A DNA stretch of 64,000 bases from Gammaproteobacteria bacterium (GCA_030828385.1 JAURCS010000007.1:16272-80271); one strand, 5' to 3'. Positions 9,298-20,413 are shown, counted from the stretch's first letter. The notes: a model not told the origin generated them from the letters alone. A program made the numbers and translations.

Positions 9298-10974
9298 TTA
9301 TTCCTTCTCCAGCTGTGACTTGAGCAAATCACCAACCGTAGTCGGAGCAGCTGATGTTGTGCTCTGCTTCTTGTGTTCCTCAACAGCACCCTTTTCTTCA
9401 GCAATTTCTCTTGCCTTGATTGAGAGGCTAATGACGCGGTTTTTACGATCGACACCAATTACAAGCAACTCTACTTCGTCGCCTACGGCAATCGCATTAC
9501 GCGCATCCTCAACCCTTTCGCGGCTGATTTCTGAAGCTTTCAGTACGCCTTCAACACCATCAGAAAGCGTGATAATTGCTTCTTTGGCATCAACTTCTTT
9601 AACGATACCTTTAACCCGGGCGCCTTTCTCATTCTGGCCGGCAAAATTAGCAAAAGGATCATCGGAAAGTTGTTTAATACCCAGCGATATTCTTTCGCGC
9701 TCAGGATCAACCGAAAGAATAACCGTATCCAGCTTGTCGCCTTTCGTATATTCACGAACTGCCTGCTCACCTGGCTCTTCCCAGCTAATGTCAGACAGAT
9801 GGACAAGACCATCGATTTCACCTTCCAGACCAATGAAGATACCAAAATCAGTTATGGATTTGATATTGCCTGAAATCTTGTCGCCTTTCTTGAACTTTTC
9901 AGCAAAGCCATCCCATGGATTCTGCTGGCATTGTTTAAGACCCAGAGAAATACGACGACGTTCCTGGTCAATATCCAGAATCATCACTTCAACTTCGTCA
10001 CCCAGCTGTACCAGCTTGGACGGATGGATATTCTTGTTGGTCCAATCCATTTCGCTTACATGGATCAGGCCTTCCACGCCTTCTTCCAGCTCAGCAAAAC
10101 AACCGTAATCGGTAAGATTAGTTACTACGGCCTTAACCCTGGTATTTTCCGGGTAACGGTTCTTGATTTCTACCCATGGATCTTCACCCAGTTGTTTCAG
10201 ACCAAGGGAAACGCGGTTTCTCTCGCGGTCAAATTTAAGAATCTTGACATCAATTTCTTCACCCACATTCACAATTTCACTTGGATGCTTGATGCGCTTC
10301 CAGGACATATCAGTAATGTGCAGCAGTCCATCAACGCCACCCAGATCAACAAAGGCACCATAATCGGTAAGATTTTTAACCACACCTTTAACGGACTGTC
10401 CTTCTTCAAGGTTTGCCAGCAGTTCATCACGCTCTGCAGTATTAACTGATTCAAGAACTGCACGTCTTGAAACAACAACATTGTTGCGTTTCTGGTCCAG
10501 TTTAATCAGTTTGAATTCGAGATCCTTGTTCATCAAGTGATCCACTTCACGTACCGGACGTACGTCTACCAGTGAACCAGGCAGGAAAGCACGGATAGTG
10601 TTCACGTCAACCGTGAATCCGCCTTTAACCTTACCATTGATGACGCCAATAACAGGCTCATCTTTCTCAAATGCTTCTTCAAGTACCATCCATGTTTCAG
10701 CACGCTTGGCTTTTTCCCGGGATAACTTGGTAGCACCGAAACCGTCTTCTACTGCATCAAGGGCGACTTTAACTTCGTCCCCTACCTGCAGAGTGAATTC
10801 ACCATTGTCGTCAATGAATTCCCTGCGTTCAATAACGCCTTCGGATTTGAGTCCTGCATTGACAGTAATCCATTCGGAATCTATATCAATAATGGTCCCG
10901 ATAATAATTGAACCGGGTTTCATGTCTATGTCTTTTAAACTCTGTTCAAAGAGTTCTGCAAAGCTTTCGCTCAT
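9298..10974 (-). CDS. rpsA: 30S ribosomal protein S1
   Basis: RNA-binding ribosomal protein that docks mRNA on the 30S subunit. The 558 residues start [13 protein letters not shown] and contain six S1 (OB-fold) repeats. The recurring VGDEV or GDEVEV boundary and the SLGLKQ endings, which mark repeats 3-5, are visible. The length equals that of the E. coli protein. It lies between cmk and ihfB. A 163-bp leader upstream (10975-11137) may hold the autoregulatory site known for rpsA, but no structure was established here. Confidence 0.98.
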   Translation of the reverse strand: MSESFAELFEQSLKDIDMKPGSIIIGTIIDIDSEWITVNAGLKSEGVIERREFIDDNGEFTLQVGDEVKVALDAVEDGFGATKLSREKAKRAETWMVLEEAFEKDEPVIGVINGKVKGGFTVDVNTIRAFLPGSLVDVRPVREVDHLMNKDLEFKLIKLDQKRNNVVVSRRAVLESVNTAERDELLANLEEGQSVKGVVKNLTDYGAFVDLGGVDGLLHITDMSWKRIKHPSEIVNVGEEIDVKILKFDRERNRVSLGLKQLGEDPWVEIKNRYPENTRVKAVVTNLTDYGCFAELEEGVEGLIHVSEMDWTNKNIHPSKLVQLGDEVEVMILDIDQERRRISLGLKQCQQNPWDGFAEKFKKGDKISGNIKSITDFGIFIGLEGEIDGLVHLSDISWEEPGEQAVREYTKGDKLDTVILSVDPERERISLGIKQLSDDPFANFAGQNEKGARVKGIVKEVDAKEAIITLSDGVEGVLKASEISRERVEDARNAIAVGDEVELLVIGVDRKNRVISLSIKAREIAEEKGAVEEHKKQSTTSAAPTTVGDLLKSQLEKE

Positions 10975-11137
10975 AATTGCTTCCTGATTATTTGCAGAAG
11001 CCAGATGAATGTTGCTTTATTAACAACCTGTCATCAGGTCTCTGTAATACCGTAATCCAGCCGATACGGGTCAATTGATAATATTCACCTTACTTCAGCC
11101 TGGCTGGTGCATGAAGCGGGTGCTTTACTCTTGCGGG

Positions 11138-11821
11138 TTATTGGTCTGGCGTTACTGTGTCTTCGACTTTAATCAGTACTTTTTCAAGTACCTGATCAAT
11201 AGTCAGTGACGTAGTATCAATGACGACAGCATCATCTGCTGGCCTGAGGGGTGAAACCTGCCTGTTGGCATCACGTTCATCTCGGCTGGCTATATCCTGC
11301 AAAAGGTCGCGCAGATTAACACCAACCCCCTTATTTATCAACTGCTTATATCGCCTTTGCGCCCTCTCTTCGGCACTGGCAGTGAGGTATATTTTGAGGT
11401 CTGCGGAGGGAAAAACTACTGTCCCCATATCCCGGCCATCTGCTACCAGTCCGGGAGGACGACAAAAATCCCGCTGTCTTTGCAGAAGCACAGCTCTCAA
11501 TTCTCCAATTGCAGCAACTTTTGAGGCCTTTTCTGCTGTTTCCTCGAGTCTGGCCAGATGGGATATTTCATTACCATTTAGCGTTATGGAGCCCTCGAAC
11601 TCTGTCCCAAAAGCTACTTCCATAGCGCCAGCAAATTCACATACCTTATTGATTTCATTGATTAATATATTGTTTTTTTCGATACCCACTGCAACCACCC
11701 GGTAGAGCGCGCCACTGTCCAGTAAATGCCAGCCCAAATGCTGCGCAAGTAATTGAGTAATAGTGCCCTTGCCCGTTCCACTGGGCCCATCAATTGTAAT
11801 AACCGGGACATGCTTACTCAT
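11138..11821 (-). CDS. cmk: Cytidylate kinase
   Basis: Phosphorylates CMP and dCMP for nucleotide recycling. The 227-residue protein has the P-loop IDGPSGTGKGT near residue 10, the family motif LLDSGALYR, the DGRDMGTVVFP segment and the LID-like RRYKQL region. It lies 54 bp after aroA and 163 bp before rpsA, the conserved order. The C-terminal 15-20 residues (VEDTVTPDQ) are a short non-conserved tail. Confidence 0.97.
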   Translation of the reverse strand: MSKHVPVITIDGPSGTGKGTITQLLAQHLGWHLLDSGALYRVVAVGIEKNNILINEINKVCEFAGAMEVAFGTEFEGSITLNGNEISHLARLEETAEKASKVAAIGELRAVLLQRQRDFCRPPGLVADGRDMGTVVFPSADLKIYLTASAEERAQRRYKQLINKGVGVNLRDLLQDIASRDERDANRQVSPLRPADDAVVIDTTSLTIDQVLEKVLIKVEDTVTPDQ

Positions 11822-11875
11822 CTATCCAGAGTCCTATTGCGTCTGCAGGCCTGCACGACGTTTTTTTGATTCCCG

Positions 11876-13195
11876 TTATTTTTCTGCATACTCGAGGGAA
11901 ATACCGGTTTTACCTGCAAGATCAGTGAAGCCGGGAAAGGAAGTAGCCACATTATGGCAGTCATGGATGCTTATCTCTTTTGTGGCTTTCAGGCCGGCCA
12001 TGGTAAACGCCATCGCAATCCTGTGGTCACCATGGCTATTAATTTCCCCGCCACCCAACGGACCGCCTTCAATGATGATGCCATCATCCTTAACCACATG
12101 GGTGACACCCAAAGTTGCGAGGCCATCTGCCATCACCTGAATGCGGTCACTTTCCTTTACCCTAAGCTCTTCAGCACCACTCAAAGTGGTAGTGCCTTGT
12201 GCGCAGGCTGCCGCGATAAACAGGGCAGGAAACTCATCAATGGCAAGGGGAACCTGATCCAGAGGAATCTCTATTCCTTTAAGTGGCGCATATTTCACAC
12301 GAATATCGGCAACAGGTTCACCGCCGACTTCTCGGGGATTTTCAATGCTGATATCTGCCCCCATGGCTAACAATATATTGATAACGCCGGTTCGGGTCGG
12401 ATTAATACCCACATGCCGTAGCAACAGGTCGGAGCCTTCAGCAATGGATGCCCCGACAAGAAAAAATGCCGCTGAACTGATATCAGCAGGAACATCAATA
12501 TGACATCCTGAGAGGCTACCCCCTCCCGTGATACTGATTCGCGCCCCTTGTGTCCCGATTTCATAGCCAAAACCACGCAGCATGCGCTCGGTGTGGTCTC
12601 TACATGGCGCGGGTTCCGTAATCTGTGAACTCCCATCAGCTGGATCAGTATAAAGAGATGCCAGAAGCAAACAGGATTTGATCTGGGCACTGGCTACAGG
12701 CAGATCATAAATAATCGGATGTAATTTTCCTGCAGAGATGTGTATTGGCGCTACCCCCCCCTCCTGCAAAACAATATTGGCGCCCATTTCGGTCAATGGA
12801 TCTGTGACCCGGCGCATCGGTCTGCTGGACAGGGATTTATCCCCGGTCAGTACTGTAGGGAAAGCTTGAGCGGCCAGTAAGCCAGATAATAAGCGCATGG
12901 AAGTACCCGAATTACCCAGATAAAGAGGCCCGGCCGGGGGGGTCAAGCCATGCAGTCCAACGCCTTGAATCGTCGTTTTACCCGCGACGACATCATCTAT
13001 CTGAACTCCCATAGCACGAAAAGCCTCGAGTGTAGCCAGGCTGTCCTCGCCTTCCAGAAAGCCTTCTACAGTGGTGAGTCCATCGGCGATGGACCCGAGA
13101 ATTATCGACCGATGGGAAATCGATTTATCACCAGGGACTCTGATATCGCCGCTCAGTTTACCGCCCGGTGTTACTTTAAAAACAAGATCTGACAT
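11876..13195 (-). CDS. aroA: 3-phosphoshikimate 1-carboxyvinyltransferase (EPSP synthase), class II type
   Basis: Sixth step of the shikimate pathway: joins phosphoenolpyruvate to shikimate-3-phosphate. The 439 residues form the usual two-lobed fold. PGDKSISHR is near residue 22, LGNSGTSMRLLSGLL near 93, SAQIK near 169, RDHTERML near 199 and NPTRTG near 265. The combination GDKS, SAQxK, RxHxE and NxTR is the set used to define class II EPSP synthases, which are generally glyphosate-insensitive; sensitivity is inferred, not shown. In Pseudomonas this domain is fused behind TyrA. Here it is a separate gene 104 bp downstream of tyrA. Confidence 0.96.
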   Translation of the reverse strand: MSDLVFKVTPGGKLSGDIRVPGDKSISHRSIILGSIADGLTTVEGFLEGEDSLATLEAFRAMGVQIDDVVAGKTTIQGVGLHGLTPPAGPLYLGNSGTSMRLLSGLLAAQAFPTVLTGDKSLSSRPMRRVTDPLTEMGANIVLQEGGVAPIHISAGKLHPIIYDLPVASAQIKSCLLLASLYTDPADGSSQITEPAPCRDHTERMLRGFGYEIGTQGARISITGGGSLSGCHIDVPADISSAAFFLVGASIAEGSDLLLRHVGINPTRTGVINILLAMGADISIENPREVGGEPVADIRVKYAPLKGIEIPLDQVPLAIDEFPALFIAAACAQGTTTLSGAEELRVKESDRIQVMADGLATLGVTHVVKDDGIIIEGGPLGGGEINSHGDHRIAMAFTMAGLKATKEISIHDCHNVATSFPGFTDLAGKTGISLEYAEK

Positions 13196-13299
13196 AAGAA
13201 TTTTTAAATCTACCTTTTGTTAATGGAGCCAGACTGGCTAATAGCATCAACTGCCTTAATGGCAAATTCTATTAGCACTGGCTCCAAGTAAGAAAATCT

Positions 13300-14226
13300 T
13301 CAGGTTTTTGATCGCTTTGCGGAAAACATTGCCAGAAATCTGTCTCTGGACTTTTTTGCACGAATAAATGTGGACATCAATTCAGCTGAGTTCTGGTCTT
13401 TAATAGCGGTTCGCATTCTATATAAACCTTCAATGTATTCATCCAGCACAGTAATCGTAGCATCACCATTGGCCATAAAAATATCGTGCCACATTTGCGG
13501 GTCGCTCGATGCAATTCGAGTAAAATCACGAAAACCACCGGCGGCATAACGAAAAATCTCTTCACTTTCACCCTGCTGTGACAACGTATCCACCAACGCA
13601 TAAGCAAGTAAATGAGGCAAATGGCTGGTGGCAGCGAGCACCTCATCATGATGCTTTACTGTCATGGAAATCACTTCTGCACCGAGAAGTTTCCAGAGCT
13701 TTTCTACAAGCTCATAAGATGATTCTTTTGTATTTTCCAAAGGGGTCAGGATGACCTTTTTATGTTCAAACAAGTTTGCAGTCGATACCGAATAACCACT
13801 GTGCTCTGATCCTGCAATGGGATGGCCAGGGACAAAATTTTCCGGAACACTTCCAAATACCTGAGTCACACTCTCAATGATCTCGCCTTTTACGCTGGCA
13901 GCATCTGTAACTACAGTGTCGCTACCAAGGACTGGCTGTAATTCCTTCAGTATATTTTTTACCGAAAGACTGGGGACCGCAATCACAATCAGATCTGCAT
14001 TCTTGCAGGCCTGGCCAATATCAGTGAAGTAGTCACTGATCATGCCATCAGACAACGCCTGCTGAAGAACTTTTTCATTGCGACCTACAGCAACAACATT
14101 GGCATCAGGTAGCTTGGCAGCAAGTCCACGGGCGATGGAACCCCCAATCAGGCCAAGGCCGATAATCACCACTTTCAGATTTTCAATCACGCTTTTTGCC
14201 ACGTTATCTGCTACGTTATTTGCCAT
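13300..14226 (-). CDS. tyrA: Prephenate dehydrogenase family protein
   Basis: NAD(P)-dependent oxidative decarboxylation of prephenate (or arogenate) on the way to tyrosine. The 308-residue product has the nucleotide-binding motif GLGLIGGSIARGL near residue 22, the GHPIAGSEHSGY substrate segment and the helical C-terminal dimer domain. No chorismate mutase or ACT domain is present. The start follows the pheA stop by one base, implying translational coupling. Whether prephenate or arogenate is preferred cannot be read from sequence. It is unfused to aroA, unlike pseudomonads. Confidence 0.94.
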   Translation of the reverse strand: MANNVADNVAKSVIENLKVVIIGLGLIGGSIARGLAAKLPDANVVAVGRNEKVLQQALSDGMISDYFTDIGQACKNADLIVIAVPSLSVKNILKELQPVLGSDTVVTDAASVKGEIIESVTQVFGSVPENFVPGHPIAGSEHSGYSVSTANLFEHKKVILTPLENTKESSYELVEKLWKLLGAEVISMTVKHHDEVLAATSHLPHLLAYALVDTLSQQGESEEIFRYAAGGFRDFTRIASSDPQMWHDIFMANGDATITVLDEYIEGLYRMRTAIKDQNSAELMSTFIRAKKSRDRFLAMFSAKRSKT

Positions 14227-14227
14227 T

Positions 14228-15091
14228 TTACTTGTAACACAATCTATTTAGATAAGGGCTGGCTACCGGGTAAGAACCAAGCACCCTGAATTCCAGAGAA
14301 TGTCCAGACAGCTCTTCAAAAGCTGCACGTATATTGGCGTCCTCATGATGGCCTTCAATATCAACAAAGAAAGAATATGACCAGGCTTCTTTGCGGGAGG
14401 GCCTCGACTCGAGCTTGATCAGATTGACTGCATGATTCTTGAAAGGCTCAAGTGCATTGAACAGGGCACCTGGTTCATTCCTTGTACTAATAATCAATGA
14501 AGATTTGTCCCGCCGGCTAGGTGCCTGCGCATTGTTTTTACTAATGATGGCAAAACGGGTGGTGTTATCGTACACATCCTCGATATTTTCATTGAGAATC
14601 GATAAGCCATAAATTTCAGCGGCTGTTTTACCTGCGATGGCCGCTGTATCCTGCATGCGGGATGCCTGAATGGCGGCTTCGGCATTACTCAAGGCTGACA
14701 CTTTTTCAACCCCGGGATAGTTTTCTTCAAGCCAGTATCGACATTGACCAAGTGATTGCTGGTGTGAAACAACCCGCTTGATATTTTCAGCAAGGGTTCC
14801 GGGCCGAGCTAAAAGACAATGCTGAATTCGCAGCATTACTTCACCACAAATAATAGCGTCAGATGCACCAAAACAATCCAGCGTCTGGGTAACCGACCCT
14901 TCACTGGAATTTTCAACGGGGACAAGACCAAAGTCAGCCTGATCTGAATCAACGGCATTGAAAACGGAAGGAATATCATCAACTGCCAGGCAAGGTTGCT
15001 GGCTACCGAAATATTTTTCCAGAGCAGCATGGGAATAAGTGCCTTCCGGGCCCAGATAAGCTACCCGGGCTGAAGGAAGAATATTACTCAT
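14228..15091 (-). CDS. pheA: Prephenate dehydratase, monofunctional (no chorismate mutase domain)
   Basis: Converts prephenate to phenylpyruvate for phenylalanine synthesis. The chosen ATG at 15091 overlaps the gyrA stop (ATGAGTAA) and gives 287 residues. The product starts directly with the dehydratase fold, [12 protein letters not shown] near residue 9. The TRFAIISK catalytic-site region follows, and a C-terminal ACT domain from about residue 195 carries GALFNAL and [10 protein letters not shown], the phenylalanine-binding motifs. The gammaproteobacterial P-protein is usually about 365-390 residues with an N-terminal chorismate mutase; that domain is missing. A longer in-frame start upstream lies inside gyrA and is unlikely. 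Confidence 0.95.
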   Translation of the reverse strand: MSNILPSARVAYLGPEGTYSHAALEKYFGSQQPCLAVDDIPSVFNAVDSDQADFGLVPVENSSEGSVTQTLDCFGASDAIICGEVMLRIQHCLLARPGTLAENIKRVVSHQQSLGQCRYWLEENYPGVEKVSALSNAEAAIQASRMQDTAAIAGKTAAEIYGLSILNENIEDVYDNTTRFAIISKNNAQAPSRRDKSSLIISTRNEPGALFNALEPFKNHAVNLIKLESRPSRKEAWSYSFFVDIEGHHEDANIRAAFEELSGHSLEFRVLGSYPVASPYLNRLCYK

Positions 15092-17756
15092 CACCTTCCT
15101 TGCTTTCGTCCTCGTCGCTATCCTGGTCCTCATTTGAATCACTTACTTGTGAAACGTCACTTGCAACAACAGGTGCTTCAACAGCTTCTGATGCCTGCTC
15201 TTCAGTGCCAGCTTGAGGATCGTCGATTTCTTCCGGTTCTTCCACACGCTCAACCCCAACAAGCAATTCTCCTTCCTTGAGCTTGATTAACCGTACCCCC
15301 TGGGTTGCGCGGCCCTGGGATGAGACTTCATCACAACGGGTTCGCACAAGGGTTCCCTTGTCACTGATCAGCATGATTTCATCACCTTCAAAAACCTGCA
15401 CAGCGCCAACCACGGCTCCGTTACGCTCACTGGTCTGTATTCCAATGACACCTTTACCACCACGGCCTTTGGTTGGAAACTCAGTAACAATTGTTCGTTT
15501 TCCATAACCATTTTCACTGACTGCAAGAATCTGCCCATGCTCTTCAGGAATAATCATATCTACCATATAGAATTCATTATCAAGACGAATCCCGCGCACG
15601 CCTTTGGCTGTTCTTCCCATTGCCCTCACATCACTTTCCTTGAAGCGCACTACCTTGCCTGAACTTGAGTAGAGCATGACATCCTTGGTGCCATCAGTAA
15701 CGGCGGTTTTCACCAGCGTATCGCCCTCTTCCAGCTCAAGTGCTTTCAGTCCTACACTGCGTTGTCGCGAAAAGCTGACCAGCGGTGTTTTCTTCACAGT
15801 GCCGTTCGCTGTCGCCATGAAAACGAATTTGCCTTCCTCGTATTCACGAATCGGCAACATGCTGGTGATGCTTTCGCCTTCTTCAAGAGGCAGTATGTTT
15901 ACTATCGGTTTGCCGCGTGATGTTCTGCTAGCCAGAGGTATCTGAAATACCTTCAACCAGAACACTTTGCCGGAACTGGCAAAGCATAAAAGCGTGTCGT
16001 GACTGCTGGCCACCAGTAGATGCTCGACAAAATCCTCATCCTTGACAGAAGCTGCTGCTTTTCCGGTTCCACCGCGTCGCTGCGCCTGGTAGTCGGTGAG
16101 CGGCTGGCTCTTGGCATAACCACCACTGGAGATAGTCACGACCCTGTCTTCTTCGGTAATCAGATCTTCGACGGTAAGGTCATGGGTAGAACTGGTGATT
16201 TCAGTACGACGGTCATCGCCATATTCCTTGTCGACATCCTCCAGTTCCTGTCGGATAACTTCCATGAGACGTTCTGAATTACCGAGTATCTCAAGGTATC
16301 CGGCAATCTGCTTGATCAGCTCCTGGTAATCGTTAATCAGTTTTTCATGTTCAAGGCCGGTCAATCGATGCAGTCTTAACTCAAGGATGGCCTGGGCCTG
16401 CTCAGGTGAAAGCCAGTACTCCCCGGCATGAAGACCCAGGTTCTCTGGCAAGTCGTCAGGTCGACAGGCATCAGGACCCGCTTCAGCCAGCATGGCTTCC
16501 ACGCTTTCCGAACGCCAGCTTTTCGCTAAAAGTTTGACCTTCGCTTCCGCCGAAGTGGGCGAGCTCTTGATCAGTTCGATAACCTCATCAATATTTGCCA
16601 GGGCAACAGCCAGACCTTCAAGAATATGGCCTTTTTCCCGCGCCTTCCTGAGCAGAAAAACGGTACGCCGCGTCACCACTTCACGACGGTGACGAATAAA
16701 TGCTTCGAGCATTTCCTTCAGGTTGAGAGTTTTTGGTTCACCATCTACCAGGGCAACCATATTGATGCCAAAGACCATCTGCATCTGGGTCTGGGCAAAG
16801 AGATTATTCAGTACAACATCCGCCACCTCGCCCTTGCGTAATTCAATTACAATGCGCATGCCATCCTTGTCAGATTCATCACGCAATTCAGAAATACCCT
16901 CGAGCTTTTTCTCTTTAACCAGCTCGGCAATGCGCTCAATCAATCGCGCTTTATTCAACTGATAAGGGATCTCCGTAACAATAATACTTTGGCGTCCGTT
17001 GTCTCTTTCTTCAATTTCTGTTTTTGAACGAATGTAGATTTTTCCACGTCCGGTACGGTAGGCCTGAACAATCCCGGCTCTGCCACTGATCAATGCCGCG
17101 GTTGGAAAATCAGGCCCCTGAATGTGCTCGAGCAAATCATCTATTTCAAGATTCGGATTAGCCATCAGGGCAGTACAGCCACTGATGACTTCTCTCAAAT
17201 TGTGGGGCGGAATATTGGTCGCCATACCCACGGCGATACCGGATGAACCATTCACCAGCAGGTTCGGCACCCGTGTTGGCATTACATCCGGAATTAGCTC
17301 TGTACCATCGTAGTTCTCGGTAAAATCGACAGTCTCTTTTTCCAGATCTGCCAGCAACTCATGGGCGATCTTGTCCATACGGATTTCGGTGTATCGCATG
17401 GCCGCTGCCGAGTCACCGTCCACAGAACCAAAGTTGCCCTGCCCGTCAACCAGCGTATAACGCATGGAAAAATCCTGCGCCATCCTGACTATCGTTTCAT
17501 AGACAGCGGAATCACCATGAGGATGGTATTTACCAATTACATCACCCACTACACGGGCAGACTTCTTGTAGGGCTTGTTCCAGTCGTTGGAAAGTTCGCT
17601 CATGGCGAACAACACCCGCCGATGTACTGGTTTGAGACCGTCACGTACATCTGGCAAGGCCCTGCCCACGATTACGCTCATGGCATAATCCAGGTAAGAC
17701 TGTCTCATCTCGCTTTCAATCGTGACTGACTGTATCGGTTCCTGTTCGTCTGTCAT
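15084..17756 (-). CDS. gyrA: DNA gyrase subunit A
   Basis: Catalytic subunit of the type II topoisomerase that introduces negative supercoils with GyrB. The 890-residue protein has the catalytic tyrosine at 122 ([10 protein letters not shown]) and the quinolone-determining region with Ser83 and Glu87 (GDSAVYE). A C-terminal beta-pinwheel includes the GyrA-box QRRGGTGKA near residue 555-570. The tail is unusually acidic (about the last 50 residues, rich in D, E and S), as in several gammaproteobacteria where it tunes supercoiling. Ser83 predicts a quinolone-susceptible enzyme. It leads the minus-strand pheA-tyrA-aroA-cmk block, overlapping pheA by eight bases. Confidence 0.98.
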   Translation of the reverse strand: MTDEQEPIQSVTIESEMRQSYLDYAMSVIVGRALPDVRDGLKPVHRRVLFAMSELSNDWNKPYKKSARVVGDVIGKYHPHGDSAVYETIVRMAQDFSMRYTLVDGQGNFGSVDGDSAAAMRYTEIRMDKIAHELLADLEKETVDFTENYDGTELIPDVMPTRVPNLLVNGSSGIAVGMATNIPPHNLREVISGCTALMANPNLEIDDLLEHIQGPDFPTAALISGRAGIVQAYRTGRGKIYIRSKTEIEERDNGRQSIIVTEIPYQLNKARLIERIAELVKEKKLEGISELRDESDKDGMRIVIELRKGEVADVVLNNLFAQTQMQMVFGINMVALVDGEPKTLNLKEMLEAFIRHRREVVTRRTVFLLRKAREKGHILEGLAVALANIDEVIELIKSSPTSAEAKVKLLAKSWRSESVEAMLAEAGPDACRPDDLPENLGLHAGEYWLSPEQAQAILELRLHRLTGLEHEKLINDYQELIKQIAGYLEILGNSERLMEVIRQELEDVDKEYGDDRRTEITSSTHDLTVEDLITEEDRVVTISSGGYAKSQPLTDYQAQRRGGTGKAAASVKDEDFVEHLLVASSHDTLLCFASSGKVFWLKVFQIPLASRTSRGKPIVNILPLEEGESITSMLPIREYEEGKFVFMATANGTVKKTPLVSFSRQRSVGLKALELEEGDTLVKTAVTDGTKDVMLYSSSGKVVRFKESDVRAMGRTAKGVRGIRLDNEFYMVDMIIPEEHGQILAVSENGYGKRTIVTEFPTKGRGGKGVIGIQTSERNGAVVGAVQVFEGDEIMLISDKGTLVRTRCDEVSSQGRATQGVRLIKLKEGELLVGVERVEEPEEIDDPQAGTEEQASEAVEAPVVASDVSQVSDSNEDQDSDEDESKEGDE

Positions 17757-18223
17757 AAAACTTCTGTCCTGTTACGCTTGCTGCCAGTAGTTAAGGGTTA
17801 AGTCGGCCATGGCGCGACTTTAAGTTCAGGGTATTGGATCTTGATAATTCTGTCGTTTACGACCTGCTTTGCTTTGAATGCGTGAAACCAGCGGATTCCT
17901 GCAGCGAGATATTCGCTTGATTGCAGTCTTTTGCCTATGTTCATGGGGAAGCTCTCGGGCAAATTCTTGAACAAATCTCTTATTGGTAACACTGGAGTAA
18001 ATTTAAGGGTGGCGCTGTGCAGGAAATTCAGCAGGAAAACCCGACTCAGGCACTTCCCCGGAACCCTTAACGCCACCTTTGCAGCCCCGTATTTGTAATG
18101 TTTTTTCCCCTTTTTTCAGGGCTCTTTTAAAGACGCAAATACTAGCACAAAAAGGTCATTACTGACAGCAAAACTACCCGTTTTCCGCAATAATCTGTAT
18201 ACTGCCCCATCTGCCAATAAATC
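17757..18223. other. Divergent intergenic region between gyrA and mtaD
   Basis: 467 bp without a convincing gene. A 92-codon minus-strand frame (17798-18076) has no recognisable family, no clear ribosome-binding site and mixed composition, so it is treated as chance. A TATACT at 18198-18203, about 20 bp upstream of mtaD, is a candidate -10 element, but no good -35 was found. The region should also hold the gyrA promoter. Confidence 0.5.
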
Positions 18224-19579
18224 ATGGAAAATCATACAATTATGTCGAATTCAGAAAGCTCTCTGGAGGGCCTTGAAGCCGACTTTCTCATCCATCCTGA
18301 ATGGCTCGTTCCGATGTCAGAAAAAGGCCTGATCCTGACCGATCACAGCCTTGCCATTCTGGACAATAAAATCGTTGCTATCGGGGACACCAATAGTCTG
18401 AAACAGAGTATCTCTACCAGGCGCGAAATCACGCTGCAAAACCATCTGCTGATGCCCGGGCTAATCAATTCTCATGGCCATAGTCCAATGGCTCTGTTAC
18501 GCGGCTTTGCTGATGACATCCCCTTGCGTCCCTGGCTGGAAGAAAAAATCTGGCCTGCCGAAGGACGCTGGGTCAGCGAGGAGTTCGTCCGTGATGGCGC
18601 CGCTCTGGCTATCGCCGAAATGCTACGCAGCGGCACAACAGCTTTCACAGACATGTATTTCTTTCCGGATGAAGTAGCAAAAGTGGCACTTAAAGCCAAT
18701 ATCAGGGCGCTACTTGCCGCACCGGTACTCGACTTTCCTACCGTTTGGGCGCAAGACGCTGATGAATATATTCGCAAGGCCACTGCTTTAAATGACCGCT
18801 ACAAGAATAACAATCTGATTCAGGTAGCCTTTGGCCCTCATGCACCCTATACGGTTTCTGATGACCCGCTCAGGCACATCTCTACGCTGGCAAATGAGCT
18901 GGACATCCCGATTCATATTCATGTCCATGAAAATAGCGCTGAAATAGAGGAAGCAGTTGCCAAAACCGGTATGCGACCGCTGTATCGTCTGAATGAACTG
19001 GGGCTATTGTCACAATTAATGCAATGTGTACATGCCACGCAGCTGCAGCAAGAGGAAATTAACATGCTTGCAGCGGCGGGAGTTTCCATCGTCCATTGCC
19101 CGGCATCAAATGCCAAACTGGCCAGCGGGCTATGCCAGACACAGGCTATACTTGATGCGGGCATTAATCTTTGTCTGGGCACAGATGGCGCGGCCTCAAA
19201 CAACGAATTGAACATGATTAATGAAATGCGCATGGCAGCGCTGTTTGGCAAAGGTGCTGCTGATAAAGCTGGCGCCACTTCCGCCTGGGATGTCCTGCAA
19301 ATGGCCACAGTCAATGGTGCCCGAGCGCTTGGCAAGGAAGAGATGCTGGGCACGCTGGAAACAGGCAAATTGGCTGATTGTATTGCTATCGATCTGGGCC
19401 AGATAAATACCCAGCCGGTTTATGATCCGGTCTCCACCCTTGTCTACAGTGCCCAGGGGCACCAGGTCAGCTATGTCTGGGTAGATGGCAAGCTGAATCT
19501 TGAAAAGGGAGAGCTGACAATGCTGGATTCCTCCGAGCTTATAGCCAATGCCAGCGCCTGGGCCAAAAAAATCGGTTGA
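18224..19579 (+). CDS. mtaD: 5-methylthioadenosine/S-adenosylhomocysteine deaminase (TRZ/ATZ family)
   Basis: Amidohydrolase that deaminates the adenine of S-adenosylhomocysteine or methylthioadenosine. The 451 residues carry the metal site NSHGHSP near residue 84, a conserved HIHVHE segment, and the terminal GTDGAASNN aspartate motif. The gene starts the mtaD-ubiG-mupP-yciK group, the same order as PA3170-PA3173 in Pseudomonas aeruginosa. An ATG at 18242 (MSNSES) is an alternative start; neither has a strong ribosome-binding site. Pairing with UbiG, a SAM-dependent methyltransferase that produces S-adenosylhomocysteine, is functionally sensible. Confidence 0.93.
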   Translation: MENHTIMSNSESSLEGLEADFLIHPEWLVPMSEKGLILTDHSLAILDNKIVAIGDTNSLKQSISTRREITLQNHLLMPGLINSHGHSPMALLRGFADDIPLRPWLEEKIWPAEGRWVSEEFVRDGAALAIAEMLRSGTTAFTDMYFFPDEVAKVALKANIRALLAAPVLDFPTVWAQDADEYIRKATALNDRYKNNNLIQVAFGPHAPYTVSDDPLRHISTLANELDIPIHIHVHENSAEIEEAVAKTGMRPLYRLNELGLLSQLMQCVHATQLQQEEINMLAAAGVSIVHCPASNAKLASGLCQTQAILDAGINLCLGTDGAASNNELNMINEMRMAALFGKGAADKAGATSAWDVLQMATVNGARALGKEEMLGTLETGKLADCIAIDLGQINTQPVYDPVSTLVYSAQGHQVSYVWVDGKLNLEKGELTMLDSSELIANASAWAKKIG

Positions 19580-19626
19580 GCTATTAGCTACGTAGAAGTA
19601 ATAACCTAATTAAAAGAGTATTAATC

Positions 19627-20346
19627 ATGACTACAGGTTCAACCTGCCAAACCCCTAATGTCGATCGCTCGGAAATTGCCAAATTTGAAGCGCTGGCAAA
19701 CCGCTGGTGGGATCGCAACAGTGAATTCAAACCTCTCCATGATATCAATCCATTGCGCGCAGGATTTATTGATCAGCAACTCAACTTGGCAGGCCAGAAG
19801 GTGCTGGATGTTGGCTGCGGTGGCGGCATTTTAACCGAAGCCATGGCGCAACGGGGAGCTCAGGTTACAGGCATCGATCTGGGTGAGGCACCGCTGGCTG
19901 TGGCTAAATTACACTTGCTTGAAAGCGGTCTGGAAGTGAACTATCAGATGGCCAGTGCGGAAGATTTTTCCCAGGGCCATAAAGAAGCTTTTTCAGTAAT
20001 CACCTGTCTGGAAATGCTGGAGCATGTACCAAACCCGGCTTCAGTTCTGGATGCCTGCTATGAAATGCTGTCTCCAGGTGGGCATCTTTTTGTCTCCACC
20101 ATAAACCGGAATCCAAAGTCCTACCTTTTTGCCATTATAGGTGCAGAATATATTCTGCGTATGCTGCCCAGGGGAACCCATGATTATGCGAAATTTATCA
20201 AGCCTTCAGAACTTACCGCCATGGCAAGAAACTCCGGCTTCTGCTTAGAAAAAACCACCGGCATGACCTACAACCCGTTCACACAACAATACTCATTGGG
20301 TGAAAATCTTGATGTTAATTACTTGATGTATTTGACTAAAGATTGA
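19627..20346 (+). CDS. ubiG: Ubiquinone biosynthesis O-methyltransferase UbiG
   Basis: SAM-dependent enzyme that performs both O-methylations in ubiquinone synthesis at the membrane face. The 239-residue protein has the family start KFEALANRWWDRNSEFKPLH, the SAM motif VLDVGCGGGILTEAMA near residue 59, the CLEMLEHVPNP segment and the membrane-binding region GAEYILRMLPRGTHDY. It lies 47 bp after mtaD and 67 bp before mupP, so these are probably co-transcribed. Confidence 0.97.
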   Translation: MTTGSTCQTPNVDRSEIAKFEALANRWWDRNSEFKPLHDINPLRAGFIDQQLNLAGQKVLDVGCGGGILTEAMAQRGAQVTGIDLGEAPLAVAKLHLLESGLEVNYQMASAEDFSQGHKEAFSVITCLEMLEHVPNPASVLDACYEMLSPGGHLFVSTINRNPKSYLFAIIGAEYILRMLPRGTHDYAKFIKPSELTAMARNSGFCLEKTTGMTYNPFTQQYSLGENLDVNYLMYLTKD

Positions 20347-20413
20347 ATGTGCTACCAAACTGAATAACAAATACAAAACCCACTAAAACGATACTCGGTA
20401 GACTCTGGCAACT

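Noticed and set aside
9320-10108. A 262-codon plus-strand open frame opposite rpsA
   Set aside because: It is antisense to well-conserved S1 repeats and its serine/proline-rich composition is a by-product of the opposite strand; no family features.
17798-18076. A 92-codon minus-strand frame between gyrA and mtaD
   Set aside because: No recognisable domain, no clear ribosome-binding site and no operon partner; treated as chance.
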